A DNA stretch of 42,519 nucleotides from Desertivirga sp966211215 (GCA_966211215.1 CBIHNR010000023.1:1-42519); one strand, 5' to 3'. Positions 1 to 7,072 are shown, numbered from the stretch's first letter. Notes: a model not told the origin generated them from the sequence alone. Translations and numbers: made by a program.

Positions 1-124
1 CTAAGGTCGAGACCCTCAATGGCAAATTCTCATATTCTAATGCATAATTCAGGTTAAAAGGACACAAAGAACCTGCTTGCTACTTTCATCGCCGTTTGGG
101 AGCTTTTGCTCATGCAGGTTTTGT
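1..124. other. Left edge, no gene recognised; weak hairpin
   Basis: No frame stays open across this stretch on either strand, so at most it holds the last few codons of a neighbour outside the window. An inverted repeat AACCTGC (70-76) / GCAGGTT (114-120) encloses a second small hairpin GAGC-TTTT-GCTC (100-111). It lies just beyond the stop codon of the minus-strand glyoxalase-fold gene and is followed on that strand by a T-rich run, so it could be a weak terminator. This is only a guess. Confidence 0.3.
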
Positions 125-484
125 TTAAGCACATTTACAAACCATCAACAAGTTACCGTCAGGATCTTTAAAGTTGAACCACTGGTTGTGTTGAATCTCT
201 GTTACTACGTTTACATTTTTTTCCAGCATATAAGAATAAGCTTCTTCGATACATTCGGCATCAAACTGAAAAGCCGGAATTTGAAATACCTTTTCTTCTG
301 AAAAAATCTTACTGTCCAAAATAACATTAAGGGCATTCTCCATTGGCAGAATATACAAATGCCCATGCAAAATCTCTCCTGAAGGCTCCAGTCCCAACAG
401 ATTACAGTACCATTCTTTAGCTGATTGAATATCCCGAACTGGAATGAATACTCCGGCGATTCGATTTCTTATTACTGATGCCAT
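125..484 (-). CDS. VOC superfamily (glyoxalase-fold) protein
   Basis: Small 119-residue protein of the vicinal oxygen chelate fold. It opens with a beta strand GVFIPVRD (about residues 11-18), followed by the helix AKEWYCNLLGLEP that is typical of glyoxalase/bleomycin-resistance/dioxygenase domains, and ends with the usual F-K-D-P-D-G-N turn (about 105-111) before the last strand. Family members act as dimers and bind a metal through His/Glu residues, but several usual ligand positions here are not His (for example V12 in the first strand), so metal binding and the reaction cannot be assigned. It is the last gene of a probable three-gene minus-strand group with the DinB-like and cupin genes. 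Substrate unknown; the fold assignment is firm. Confidence 0.8.
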   Translation of the reverse strand: MASVIRNRIAGVFIPVRDIQSAKEWYCNLLGLEPSGEILHGHLYILPMENALNVILDSKIFSEEKVFQIPAFQFDAECIEEAYSYMLEKNVNVVTEIQHNQWFNFKDPDGNLLMVCKCA

Positions 485-533
485 AAATTGCCATTTGCAG
501 AAAGGGAAACCTCGTAAACAAGGTACTCCCTAT

Positions 534-974
534 TTAGATTATCTGAGCGAGATGGTGTTGAAGGTGTTTTAAATAATCGTTGATCAAGAAAGCCAGGCTT
601 GCCTTACTGCCGTCTTTGCCCACGCACCTATTTTCGAGCTTACTTTCAGGAATATTTTTTATTACGTGAGCAAGATGCCTGTTATAAAATTCCCATAGCA
701 AGATTAATGACTCCAAATCTTCAGCCTGATAGTTCTGGACTGAAACAAATAAATCCTGGTCATAATAAACTGTAGGTTCTTCGAATTGCCCGCGCACAAA
801 GCGATGGTGGTTAGCCGTTGCAGAATCAATTAGATGTCCCAATATTTCCTTCTTTGACCATTTAGCGGTTGATGGCTTTAAAGAAAAATCATAGGATGAA
901 ATCAGCCTCATTTTTTGGGGCGCTGAATTACATAAGTCTAAAAGTGTATCAACAGATAAGTCCCTACTCTCCAT
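534..974 (-). CDS. DinB-like (YfiT/BstA-type) putative thiol S-transferase or metal-dependent hydrolase
   Basis: 146 residues, a four-helix DinB_2 domain. The sequence has the W-S-x-K-x-x-L-G-H-L-x-D-S core around residues 39-51 and a C-terminal H-L-Q-H-H-L-A-Q-I helix. H47, H137 and H141 fit the three-histidine metal site of the YfiT/BstA family, in which two ligands sit four residues apart. Members of this family in Firmicutes are bacillithiol S-transferases; others were first called metal-dependent hydrolases. Because bshC is present in the same window, a bacillithiol-dependent transferase is a reasonable inference, but no substrate is known. The gene starts 10 bases after the cupin gene and precedes the VOC gene, so the three are probably co-transcribed. 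The N-terminus is somewhat shorter than in YfiT (about 20 residues). Confidence 0.75.
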   Translation of the reverse strand: MESRDLSVDTLLDLCNSAPQKMRLISSYDFSLKPSTAKWSKKEILGHLIDSATANHHRFVRGQFEEPTVYYDQDLFVSVQNYQAEDLESLILLWEFYNRHLAHVIKNIPESKLENRCVGKDGSKASLAFLINDYLKHLQHHLAQII

Positions 975-984
975 TACCCTAAGC

Positions 985-1323
985 TTAAACGTTTATCCTG
1001 TCATTAATAGCTGAAGGTTCTGAAATAACCAGAAAGCTCATATACTCGTTAGATCTGTTCACAATCGAGTGTATGGTGAGATTGGGAATATGAATACTTT
1101 CCCCAGCTTTTACTGTAATTAAGCTTTCCTCGATTTTAACTGTTGCAATGCCCTCAACTATGTAAAATACTTGCTGGGCTTTTGAATGGAAATGTGTGTC
1201 TTCAGTTGTTTGTGGAGGCATTCTTTTTTGAATTACTACGAGGCTTTCCGACTCAAGGAGAGTCCAGGCATCACAGTTGTTTCCCCATTTGATGTTGTCG
1301 GAATTTAGCGGCGACTTTACCAT
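985..1323 (-). CDS. Small single-domain cupin protein
   Basis: 112-residue cupin. The first cupin motif is visible at H44-F-H46 through G58 and the second at G74-E-S-I-H-I-P...H85. The Glu that normally follows the two histidines is Gln (Q51), giving a His-His-Gln-His type site, so metal binding may be altered. Small cupins of this kind are either enzymes (isomerases, dioxygenases) or binding proteins, and nothing here decides which. It is first in the probable cupin-DinB-VOC group (10-base gap to the next gene). The start ATG at 1323 is preceded by an AT-rich region with a perfect 7-bp inverted repeat at 1366-1381 that could be an operator. Confidence 0.8.
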   Translation of the reverse strand: MVKSPLNSDNIKWGNNCDAWTLLESESLVVIQKRMPPQTTEDTHFHSKAQQVFYIVEGIATVKIEESLITVKAGESIHIPNLTIHSIVNRSNEYMSFLVISEPSAINDRINV

Positions 1324-1365
1324 GTTTGTTGGATTTGATTGTGATATTAAAAAGGTTGAACATAA

Positions 1366-1381
1366 TAGAAGAAATCTTCTA
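1366..1381. promoter_or_regulatory. Inverted repeat upstream of the cupin gene, candidate operator
   Basis: Arms TAGAAGA and TCTTCTA separated by two bases, a perfect dyad about 43 bases upstream of the cupin start. Position and symmetry fit a dimeric regulator binding site. No regulator gene is adjacent, so the assignment is tentative. Confidence 0.3.
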
Positions 1382-1455
1382 CTCCCCTAAATTACAATTA
1401 AAATATCTGTAAAAAATCCAGCATTTAAATCTTATTCAATATCCATAAAACATAA

Positions 1456-1484
1456 ACTGCCACCCATAATCAATGAGTGGCAGT
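1456..1484 (-). terminator. Hairpin with following T-rich run on the minus strand
   Basis: ACTGCCAC (1456-1463) pairs with GTGGCAGT (1477-1484), extended inward by three further pairs after one mismatch. Read on the minus strand the stem is followed by TTTATGTTTTATGG. It lies between csbD, which already has its own terminator, and the cupin gene, so it either backs up that terminator or ends a short untranslated transcript. The rest of the 287-base gap 1324-1610 holds no open frame. Confidence 0.4.
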
Positions 1485-1573
1485 GATTTCAACAGTGTGT
1501 ATTTAAAGGTTAACCTGTTAGTATGAGGGCTCAGAATATCTTCTGTTATAGCAGGATGTTAACAACGTGTGCC

Positions 1574-1611
1574 AAAATAAAGCCCGGGGCTTTTGCTCCG
1601 GGCTTTATTTT
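1574..1611. terminator. Strong bidirectional intrinsic terminator after csbD
   Basis: Perfect 14-bp inverted repeat: AAAATAAAGCCCGG (1574-1587) and CCGGGCTTTATTTT (1598-1611) around a 10-base loop. Its A/T ends give U-rich tails in both directions. The right arm reaches the first base of the csbD stop codon. Confidence 0.85.
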
Positions 1612-1796
1612 TATAGACTTCTTAACCAGTCAATAACCTGTTGCCTGGTCTTGCCGGTTTTAGTTTGAATGCGGCCATAAAGTTCATCCTCACGGCCTTC
1701 TTCATATCTTAAATCATCGTCGGTAAGATCCGCATAAGCTTGTTTAGCTTTTCCTTTCAATTCATTCCACTTACCTTTCAATTCTAATTTATCCAT
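1611..1796 (-). CDS. CsbD-family small stress protein
   Basis: 61 residues, highly charged, with the family signature K-G-K-W-N-E-L-K-G-K-A-K (about 7-18), the acidic Y-A-D-L-T-D-D-D-L-x-Y-E-x-G segment (21-35) and the closing Q-x-x-x-G-K-T-R-Q-Q-V-x-x-W helix. CsbD proteins are small, probably cytosolic, and induced by general stress in Firmicutes and proteobacteria; their molecular job is unknown. The gene stands alone, with a strong terminator directly after it and the acs terminator upstream, so it is a single-gene transcript. A dyad at 1849-1867 lies about 55 bases upstream. Family assignment is secure. Confidence 0.9.
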   Translation of the reverse strand: MDKLELKGKWNELKGKAKQAYADLTDDDLRYEEGREDELYGRIQTKTGKTRQQVIDWLRSL

Positions 1797-1848
1797 ATGC
1801 TTTTCTAGTTTAAATGTATAAAAGATAACATCGATAAATTTAGAATTG

Positions 1849-1867
1849 TTTAGAGGAACCCTCTAAA
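1849..1867. promoter_or_regulatory. 8-bp inverted repeat upstream of csbD
   Basis: TTTAGAGG (1849-1856) and CCTCTAAA (1860-1867) around a 3-base loop, sitting between the acs terminator and csbD. It could be an operator for csbD or an accessory stem of the acs terminator region. Only the symmetry is seen. Confidence 0.3.
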
Positions 1868-1870
1868 GCA

Positions 1871-1895
1871 AAAAATCCCAGCTTTCGCCGGGATT
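1871..1895 (-). terminator. Intrinsic terminator of the acetate operon
   Basis: AATCCC-A-GC (1874-1882) pairs with GC-C-GGGATT (1887-1895) with one A/C mismatch. On the minus strand the stem is followed by a T-rich run (TTTTTTGC). It starts 4 bases after the acs stop codon. Confidence 0.75.
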
Positions 1896-1899
1896 AGAT

Positions 1900-3810
1900 C
1901 TATAAAGCACCTTCTTTAATTTGTTCAACTACTCCGGGATCTAACAGTGTAGATGTATCTCCGAGGTTTGAAGTATCGCCTTCGGCGATTTTCCTTAAAA
2001 TCCGGCGCATAATTTTACCTGACCGTGTTTTTGGTAGGCCGGATACAAACTGAATTTTATCAGGTTTCGCGATAGCACCGATAATTCGGGTTACTGTTTG
2101 CAGGATATTTTTACGGGTTAAATCGTCATCCTGTGTGTGATGCCCTAAAATTACATAAGCATAAACTCCCTGCCCTTTAATTTCGTGCGGATAGCCTACC
2201 ACCGCACTTTCAACCACATCAGAGTGCATATTAATCGCATTCTCCACTTCGGCTGTACCAATACGGTGTCCCGATACGTTTAATACATCGTCTACACGGC
2301 CGGTAATACGGTAATAACCATCTTCATCGCGTAAGCATCCATCGCCAGTAAAATACATGTTCTCATAAGTCGAAAAGTACGTTTGACGGCAGCGCTCATG
2401 GTCGCCATAAGTCGTGCGAATCATTCCTGGCCATGGAAACTTAATACATAGATTTCCACTCACACCGTTTCCTTCAATTTCTTTACCATTTTCATCCACC
2501 AGCACCGGCTGAATTCCTGGCAATGGCAAGGTTGCATAGCCAGGTTTGGTTGGTGTTACACCACAGATTGGGGAAATCATTAAACCACCAGTTTCTGTTT
2601 GCCACCAAGTATCAGCAATTGGAGCTTTACCCTGACCTATCTTTTCATCAAACCAGTGCCATGCTTCTTCGTTAATAGGCTCTCCCACAGATCCTAATTT
2701 TCTAATCGAGCTAAAATCTTTGCCTGCTAAAGGCTCGTCGCCAAAACTCATTAAGGAACGAATTGCCGTTGGTGCTGTATATAAGATGTTTACTTTGTAT
2801 TTTTCAACAATGTCCCAAAAGCGTCCCGGAGTTGGCCAGGTTGGGATTCCTTCAAACATCAGTGTGGTTGCGCCCTGAGATAGCGGCCCATAAACGATGT
2901 ATGAATGTCCTGTAATCCAACCAATATCTGCAGTGCAGAAATAAACCTCATCTGGCTGATACTGGAATACATTGGCAAAGGTATAGCCAGTGTAAACCAT
3001 GTAACCTGCAGTAGTGTGTACAACTCCCTTCGGCTTACCGGTAGAACCTGACGTATATAAAATAAATAATACATCTTCGGCATCCATTTCCTCTGCCGGG
3101 CATTCAGGGTTTCCTTGAGTTTCAACTTTCCGGATTTCATCTTCCCACCAAACATCGCGGCCTTTAATCATTGAAACAGGTGTACGGCTTCTGGTAAGCA
3201 CAATAACTTTATTCACGCTTCTGCACTGAACAAGAGCATCATCGATAATATTTTTTAGAGGAATGTCTTTTGTTCCGCGGAACCCACCATCAGCGGTAAT
3301 TACGAGCGAGCACTCAGCATCATTAATCCTATCGGCAATAGATTGAGCTGAAAAGCCGCCAAAAACCACCGAATGAATTGCGCCTATACGTGCACATGCT
3401 AGTACTGATATAGCAAGTTCCGGAACCATTGGCAAATAGATGCAAACCTTATCGCCTTTTTTTACACCGTTGTTTTTCAAAACGTTGGCAAACTGGCAAA
3501 CTTTATCGTGAAGCTGTTTATAAGTAAGCACCCTGTGTGCTTCATCTGGATCGTTCGGCTCCCAAATGATTGCAGGTTTATTAGCAATTGAACTTAAATG
3601 GCGATCGATACAATTTTCGGTGATATTAAGTTTGGCCCCCTTGAACCATTTAATATCAGGCGTTTTGAAATCCCACTCGAGAACTGAATCCCATTTTTTT
3701 CTCCATTGAAAAGTGCTGGCTATATCCGACCAAAAATTCTCAGGCTCCTTTACACTATAATCGTAAACACGTTTGTAATTGTCAAAAGATTTAATTTGAA
3801 GTAAGCTCAT
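1900..3810 (-). CDS. acs: Acetyl-coenzyme A synthetase
   Basis: Converts acetate, ATP and CoA into acetyl-CoA, AMP and pyrophosphate in the cytosol through an acetyl-adenylate. At 636 residues it is close to the usual 640-655. The ATP-binding motif Y-T-S-G-S-T-G-K-P-K-G is at 252-262, the W-W-Q-T-E-T-G motif of acetate-specific enzymes is present, and P-K-T-R-S-G-K599 near the C-terminus carries the lysine that is acetylated for control in other Acs enzymes. It is last in a minus-strand operon, 4 bases after the ActP-like symporter and following the DUF485 gene, so uptake and activation of acetate are co-expressed. No Pat or deacetylase gene is seen in this window. Confidence 0.96.
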   Translation of the reverse strand: MSLLQIKSFDNYKRVYDYSVKEPENFWSDIASTFQWRKKWDSVLEWDFKTPDIKWFKGAKLNITENCIDRHLSSIANKPAIIWEPNDPDEAHRVLTYKQLHDKVCQFANVLKNNGVKKGDKVCIYLPMVPELAISVLACARIGAIHSVVFGGFSAQSIADRINDAECSLVITADGGFRGTKDIPLKNIIDDALVQCRSVNKVIVLTRSRTPVSMIKGRDVWWEDEIRKVETQGNPECPAEEMDAEDVLFILYTSGSTGKPKGVVHTTAGYMVYTGYTFANVFQYQPDEVYFCTADIGWITGHSYIVYGPLSQGATTLMFEGIPTWPTPGRFWDIVEKYKVNILYTAPTAIRSLMSFGDEPLAGKDFSSIRKLGSVGEPINEEAWHWFDEKIGQGKAPIADTWWQTETGGLMISPICGVTPTKPGYATLPLPGIQPVLVDENGKEIEGNGVSGNLCIKFPWPGMIRTTYGDHERCRQTYFSTYENMYFTGDGCLRDEDGYYRITGRVDDVLNVSGHRIGTAEVENAINMHSDVVESAVVGYPHEIKGQGVYAYVILGHHTQDDDLTRKNILQTVTRIIGAIAKPDKIQFVSGLPKTRSGKIMRRILRKIAEGDTSNLGDTSTLLDPGVVEQIKEGAL

Positions 3811-3814
3811 TAGA

Positions 3815-5755
3815 TTAAATATCTGCGCCTATTGGCTCTGTATTGGTTTTTAAAATTAAATTGTTTTTCTGTGATAGTAGTGATATTAAATAAACCGCTA
3901 TTATAGCCAAAGGAAAGGAAATAATTGCAGGATTATCTAATTTGTGAAGTGCATTCGCCGGATCCAGCCCATATTTATCCCACATGGTGGGCGATGTTAA
4001 AATAATTGCTAGTGAAGAGACAATTCCGGTGACAATTGACCAGGCAATTCCTTTAGCAGTTGTCTTTTTCCAGAACAAAAGGAATAAAATTGCGGGAAGG
4101 TTTGCGGATGCAGCAATTGAAAATGCCCAACCTACCAGGAAAGAAACGTTCATCCCTTTAAAGGCGATACCCAAAGCAATGGCAAATATTCCAACTGCAA
4201 AAGCCGCAATTTTGCCTGCCTGTACCTTTTTCTCATCGCTTAATTTTAGTTGGAAGTAGTTATGCATTAAATCGTGTGCTATTGCCCCAGAAGATGCAAT
4301 GATAAGCCCTGCCACTGTTCCCAGAATAGTAGCAAAAGCAACCGCCGATATCACGGAAAATAACACCACACCAAAAGCCTTGGCTAATAGAGGTGCAGCC
4401 ATATTACTTGATTCCACATCCAGCACTCCATTTACGGCAGCTCCCAAGCCCATAAACATTGTTAAAACATAAAATGTTCCTATAGCCGCGATCGCTAGAA
4501 TTGTCGATTTACGAGCGTCCCTTTGAGATTTAACAGTGTAGTACCTGATTAAAATATGCGGCAAAGCAGCGGTTCCTAAAAACAAAGCCAGCATTAATGA
4601 AATAAAATCAAGGCGGCTCCAAATACTAGCTCCTTTACCTATTTTGTATTTCAAGCCAGGTAGCATAAAATCTTTCCCGGAAGTTGGATTTTGATAGTAG
4701 ACAATTACTTTTTTACCTTCATCAGTAAATTTAGCTTCACCAAAACGAACAACTTCGCTTTTCTCAATTGTAGACAAAAATTGAAACGGGCCAACCGGGC
4801 CACTCTTGCTAACTTCTTTTCCGTCTATAATTATTTTGCTCATATGTCCAACCTGGAAAAACTTTGCCTTTTCCTTAGGTTCTCCATTGTACAGCTTTAC
4901 TCCGTTCTCGACATCGGCGATAGAAAGAGCCTCCTTTAAGCTATATTTTCCATCTTTTTCAGCCAGATGAAACCATCTTTGCACACCGGCTTTTTCCAGC
5001 TTAACAAAATCTTTTCCCTTAACTCGTTGTTGCGAAATAACTTTCCAATCGCCGGCACTAACCACGTTACTATCGGCAACAGTTGCAGGTATTGTTAAAA
5101 AGGTATGATAAGGTTGTCCGTTCTGACCTGGATCTAATGTAAAACCATTCTTAAGGATATAGATTGTAAGTATGGTAGATAGAAAAAGTAAGAGCCCGCC
5201 TTTTAAAAACTGCACGTAGGTGGTGGAAGTCATACCCGCACTAGCCACTATAAAAATTACAACGATACCAACTAACACTACTCCTACCCAATGCGGAAAA
5301 CCTAACAAAGGAGTTACCAGGTCTCCGGCGCCAACCATTTGCGGAATAAGGTAAAAAATAGAGACTATTAAAGTACTTATAGCCGCTGTAAGTGTAATTG
5401 CCCTTGAATTGAATTTGGAATTAAGAGCATCTGTAAACGTATATTTTCCAAGCCGTTTTAACGGTTCGGCAATCAAGAACAAAGCAACTATCCAACCGGC
5501 TAAAAATCCTATGGAATATAAAAAACCATCAAACCCGTAAGTGGCTATCATACCACAAATGCCTAGGAAAGAGGCTGCAGATAAGTAATCTCCTGCGAAA
5601 GCGATGCCATTTACTGCCCAATGAATTTGGCCGCCAGCTGCGTAGTAAGAAGATGCTGAACTTGTTTTTCTGGCGAAATAGAATGACAATCCCAACACCA
5701 GTCCAACAAAAATCACAAAAAAGAAAATTGCTATATAAGATACACCGTAAATCAT
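3815..5755 (-). CDS. actP: ActP-like sodium:solute symporter (acetate/monocarboxylate uptake) with large hydrophilic insert
   Basis: Inner-membrane transporter of the sodium:solute symporter family, with many hydrophobic helices; the S-S-Y-Y-A-A-G-G segment (35-42) and D-Y-L-S-A-A-S-F-L-G (56-65) match ActP-type acetate permeases. It lies between a DUF485 protein and acs, the arrangement known from acetate operons, so acetate is the likely substrate; pyruvate or other short acids are possible. The protein is 646 residues against about 550 for E. coli ActP. The difference is explained by a hydrophilic segment of roughly 170 residues (about 205-375) between two membrane helices, rich in Lys, Glu and short beta-like stretches. 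The start overlaps the DUF485 stop by four bases (ATGA), which suggests translational coupling. Confidence 0.88.
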   Translation of the reverse strand: MIYGVSYIAIFFFVIFVGLVLGLSFYFARKTSSASSYYAAGGQIHWAVNGIAFAGDYLSAASFLGICGMIATYGFDGFLYSIGFLAGWIVALFLIAEPLKRLGKYTFTDALNSKFNSRAITLTAAISTLIVSIFYLIPQMVGAGDLVTPLLGFPHWVGVVLVGIVVIFIVASAGMTSTTYVQFLKGGLLLFLSTILTIYILKNGFTLDPGQNGQPYHTFLTIPATVADSNVVSAGDWKVISQQRVKGKDFVKLEKAGVQRWFHLAEKDGKYSLKEALSIADVENGVKLYNGEPKEKAKFFQVGHMSKIIIDGKEVSKSGPVGPFQFLSTIEKSEVVRFGEAKFTDEGKKVIVYYQNPTSGKDFMLPGLKYKIGKGASIWSRLDFISLMLALFLGTAALPHILIRYYTVKSQRDARKSTILAIAAIGTFYVLTMFMGLGAAVNGVLDVESSNMAAPLLAKAFGVVLFSVISAVAFATILGTVAGLIIASSGAIAHDLMHNYFQLKLSDEKKVQAGKIAAFAVGIFAIALGIAFKGMNVSFLVGWAFSIAASANLPAILFLLFWKKTTAKGIAWSIVTGIVSSLAIILTSPTMWDKYGLDPANALHKLDNPAIISFPLAIIAVYLISLLSQKNNLILKTNTEPIGADI

Positions 5756-6036
5756 GCTTTTGTCTCCTCTTCGTTTAATTCGTCCTCATACCTGGAACAC
5801 AGATTGTTATAAATGATACCTAACAGTACTGCAAAAACAATAAGGCCAATTCCATAAAAGAGCGCAAGATTTAATCCAGCTACAACACTTTGACTAAGCA
5901 GCTCATAGTTTAATACGCCAATAGCCACAAATCCTCCATAAAAAAGAAGGTATAAAAAAAAGAAGCGAACGCCTAATTTTGCTTTCTTTTTTGAGGCATT
6001 ATCAATGCCCATTTTAACAGCAGGTCCATGATGCAT
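5752..6036 (-). CDS. DUF485 membrane protein (YjcH-like)
   Basis: 94 residues with two hydrophobic helices (about 25-48 and 59-80) and a charged, acidic C-terminal tail, the pattern of DUF485 proteins such as E. coli YjcH. These small inner-membrane proteins are almost always encoded beside an ActP-type acetate symporter and are thought to be an accessory subunit; their exact role is not settled. It is first in the operon here (DUF485, actP, acs) and overlaps actP by four bases. The start at 6036 gives M-H-H-G-P; a second ATG eight codons later is also possible. No clear TAnnTTTG promoter is visible upstream, but a perfect 16-bp palindrome lies 126 bases before the start. Confidence 0.85.
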   Translation of the reverse strand: MHHGPAVKMGIDNASKKKAKLGVRFFFLYLLFYGGFVAIGVLNYELLSQSVVAGLNLALFYGIGLIVFAVLLGIIYNNLCSRYEDELNEEETKA

Positions 6037-6161
6037 AGTTTTTAATAAATTGGTTTAAATAGTTTAAATTATAATTTCTAATGTTTTTCACGGCAGCACT
6101 ACAAGCCAGACTACGACTCACTATCACTTCCCATTTTCTGGTTTATATTGAGGCGGTTAAG

Positions 6162-6177
6162 TTAGAAATATTTCTAA
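6162..6177. promoter_or_regulatory. Perfect 16-bp palindrome in the actP-rpmB divergent gap
   Basis: TTAGAAATATTTCTAA is its own reverse complement. It sits in the 289-base gap between the acetate operon (minus) and the ribosomal-protein operon (plus), 126 bases from the first and 148 from the second, where a repressor or activator of the acetate operon would be expected. The rest of the gap is AT-rich and has no open frame. Confidence 0.4.
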
Positions 6178-6244
6178 AAAATCATTGTTAAAAAAGCTCG
6201 TTGACTATCCTGCTGTATCATGTTAATAAATAAATAAAATAATA

Positions 6245-6275
6245 TTGCGATTGTGGTTTATTCTTCAGATATTTG
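6245..6275 (+). promoter_or_regulatory. Candidate Bacteroidota promoter for rpmB
   Basis: TTG at 6245-6247, 20 bases, then GATATTTG at 6268-6275, one mismatch from the Bacteroidota -7 consensus TAnnTTTG. The expected start of transcription near 6282 leaves a leader of about 44 bases before rpmB. Confidence 0.5.
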
Positions 6276-6325
6276 CAAACTCTTTAAGAGACTGAGTTTT
6301 ATACAACAAGATACACTACATAGTC

Positions 6326-6559
6326 ATGTCGAGAATTTGTGATTTAACAGGAAAAGCGCCATTGAAAGGACATAACGTTTCTAATTCAAACGTTAAGACT
6401 AAGCGCAAATTTTATCCTAACCTTAAGGTTAAGAAATTTTACATTCCGGAAGAAGGCCGCTGGATTACATTAAAAGTTTCAACTTCTGCTGTAAAAACCA
6501 TCAACAAAAACGGCATTAGTGCTGTAATTAATAAATTCCTTAAAAAAGGATACGTTTAA
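6326..6559 (+). CDS. rpmB: 50S ribosomal protein L28 (bL28)
   Basis: 77-residue basic protein of the large ribosomal subunit. The start M-S-R-I-C-D-L-T-G-K-x-P and the internal N-V-S-x-S-N-x-K-T-K-R-x-F-x-P-N are the L28 signature. Length is normal. It is the first gene of a plus-strand ribosomal operon with rpmG 20 bases downstream and the DUF4295 gene after it, a common order in Bacteroidota. A TTG/GATATTTG promoter lies upstream. Assignment is secure. Confidence 0.97.
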   Translation: MSRICDLTGKAPLKGHNVSNSNVKTKRKFYPNLKVKKFYIPEEGRWITLKVSTSAVKTINKNGISAVINKFLKKGYV

Positions 6560-6579
6560 TCGTTAAAAAGAAATAGAAA

Positions 6580-6762
6580 ATGGCAAAAAAAGGTAACAGA
6601 GTACAGGTTATTTTGGAATGTACTGTACAAAAAGAAAGTGGCGTACCTGGGATGTCTCGTTATATCACCAAAAAAAATAAAAAGAACACTACTGAGCGTT
6701 TAGAGTTGAAAAAATACAACCCTTACCTTAAAAAAGTAACTGTTCACAAAGAAATAAAATAA
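6580..6762 (+). CDS. rpmG: 50S ribosomal protein L33 (bL33), zinc-free type
   Basis: 60-residue protein of the large subunit near the E site. The sequence matches L33 (M-A-K-K-G-N-R-V-Q-V-I-L-E-C-T, then R-Y-x-T-K-K-N-K-x-N-T-x-x-R-L-E-L-K-K-Y-N-P). The family has forms with four zinc-binding cysteines and forms without; this one has a single Cys (residue 14) and neither CxxC pair, so it is a zinc-independent form. It follows rpmB by 20 bases. The gap after it is 84 bases and holds a low-complexity inverted repeat. Confidence 0.96.
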   Translation: MAKKGNRVQVILECTVQKESGVPGMSRYITKKNKKNTTERLELKKYNPYLKKVTVHKEIK

Positions 6763-6767
6763 TTATT

Positions 6768-6840
6768 GAAGGATAGAATGATGAAAGAATTGATTTTTCA
6801 GTCATTCGTTCATTTACTCAATCATTCATTCAATCATTAA
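6768..6840. repeat. Low-complexity inverted repeat (GAATGA-type) between rpmG and the DUF4295 gene
   Basis: Left arm 6768-6793 is built of purine-rich units (GAAGGATAGAATGA, then TGAAAGAATTGA); right arm 6800-6840 is the pyrimidine counterpart with repeated TCATTC. The RNA could fold into a long imperfect hairpin within the operon. The first 14 bases recur exactly on the opposite strand at 35331-35344 in the murG-ftsW gap, so this belongs to a dispersed repeat type. Confidence 0.6.
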
Positions 6841-6846
6841 AATAAG

Positions 6847-7014
6847 ATGGCAAAGAAAGTAGTTGCAACCCTAAAAACCGGCAAAGGTAAAGAATACTCT
6901 AAAGTAATTACCATGGTGAAATCACCTAAAACCGGCGCTTACACTTTTAAAGAGATCATTGCTCACAACGATCACGTTAAAGACGCTATTGCTGAAGCTA
7001 AAAACGCTCAGTAA
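6847..7014 (+). CDS. DUF4295 ribosome-associated small protein
   Basis: 55 residues starting M-A-K-K-V-V-A-T-L-K and ending A-E-A-K-N-A-Q. Very basic N-terminal half (K-T-G-K-G-K-E-Y-S-K) and S-P-K-T-G-A-Y-T-F in the middle. This is the DUF4295 family, restricted to Bacteroidota and normally encoded right after rpmB-rpmG. From memory, structural work on a Flavobacterium ribosome found an extra large-subunit protein (bL38), and I believe it is this family, but I cannot confirm that here. Operon position and charge both support a ribosomal role. An intrinsic terminator follows 25 bases after the stop. Confidence 0.85.
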   Translation: MAKKVVATLKTGKGKEYSKVITMVKSPKTGAYTFKEIIAHNDHVKDAIAEAKNAQ

Positions 7015-7038
7015 TTCTTTTTCTTTAAAATATTAAAG

Positions 7039-7072
7039 AGCCGTCCCGATGTATATCAGGAGGGCTTTTTTT
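7039..7072 (+). terminator. Intrinsic terminator of the rpmB operon
   Basis: AGCC-G-TCC (7039-7046) pairs with GGA-G-GGCT (7059-7066) with one G/G mismatch, followed by six T. It separates the ribosomal operon from ftsY. Confidence 0.75.

Noticed and set aside
6763..6846. CRISPR-like repeats in the TCATTC-rich gap
   Set aside because: Units are only 6-10 bases, not separated by regular spacers, and lie in a ribosomal operon with no cas genes.
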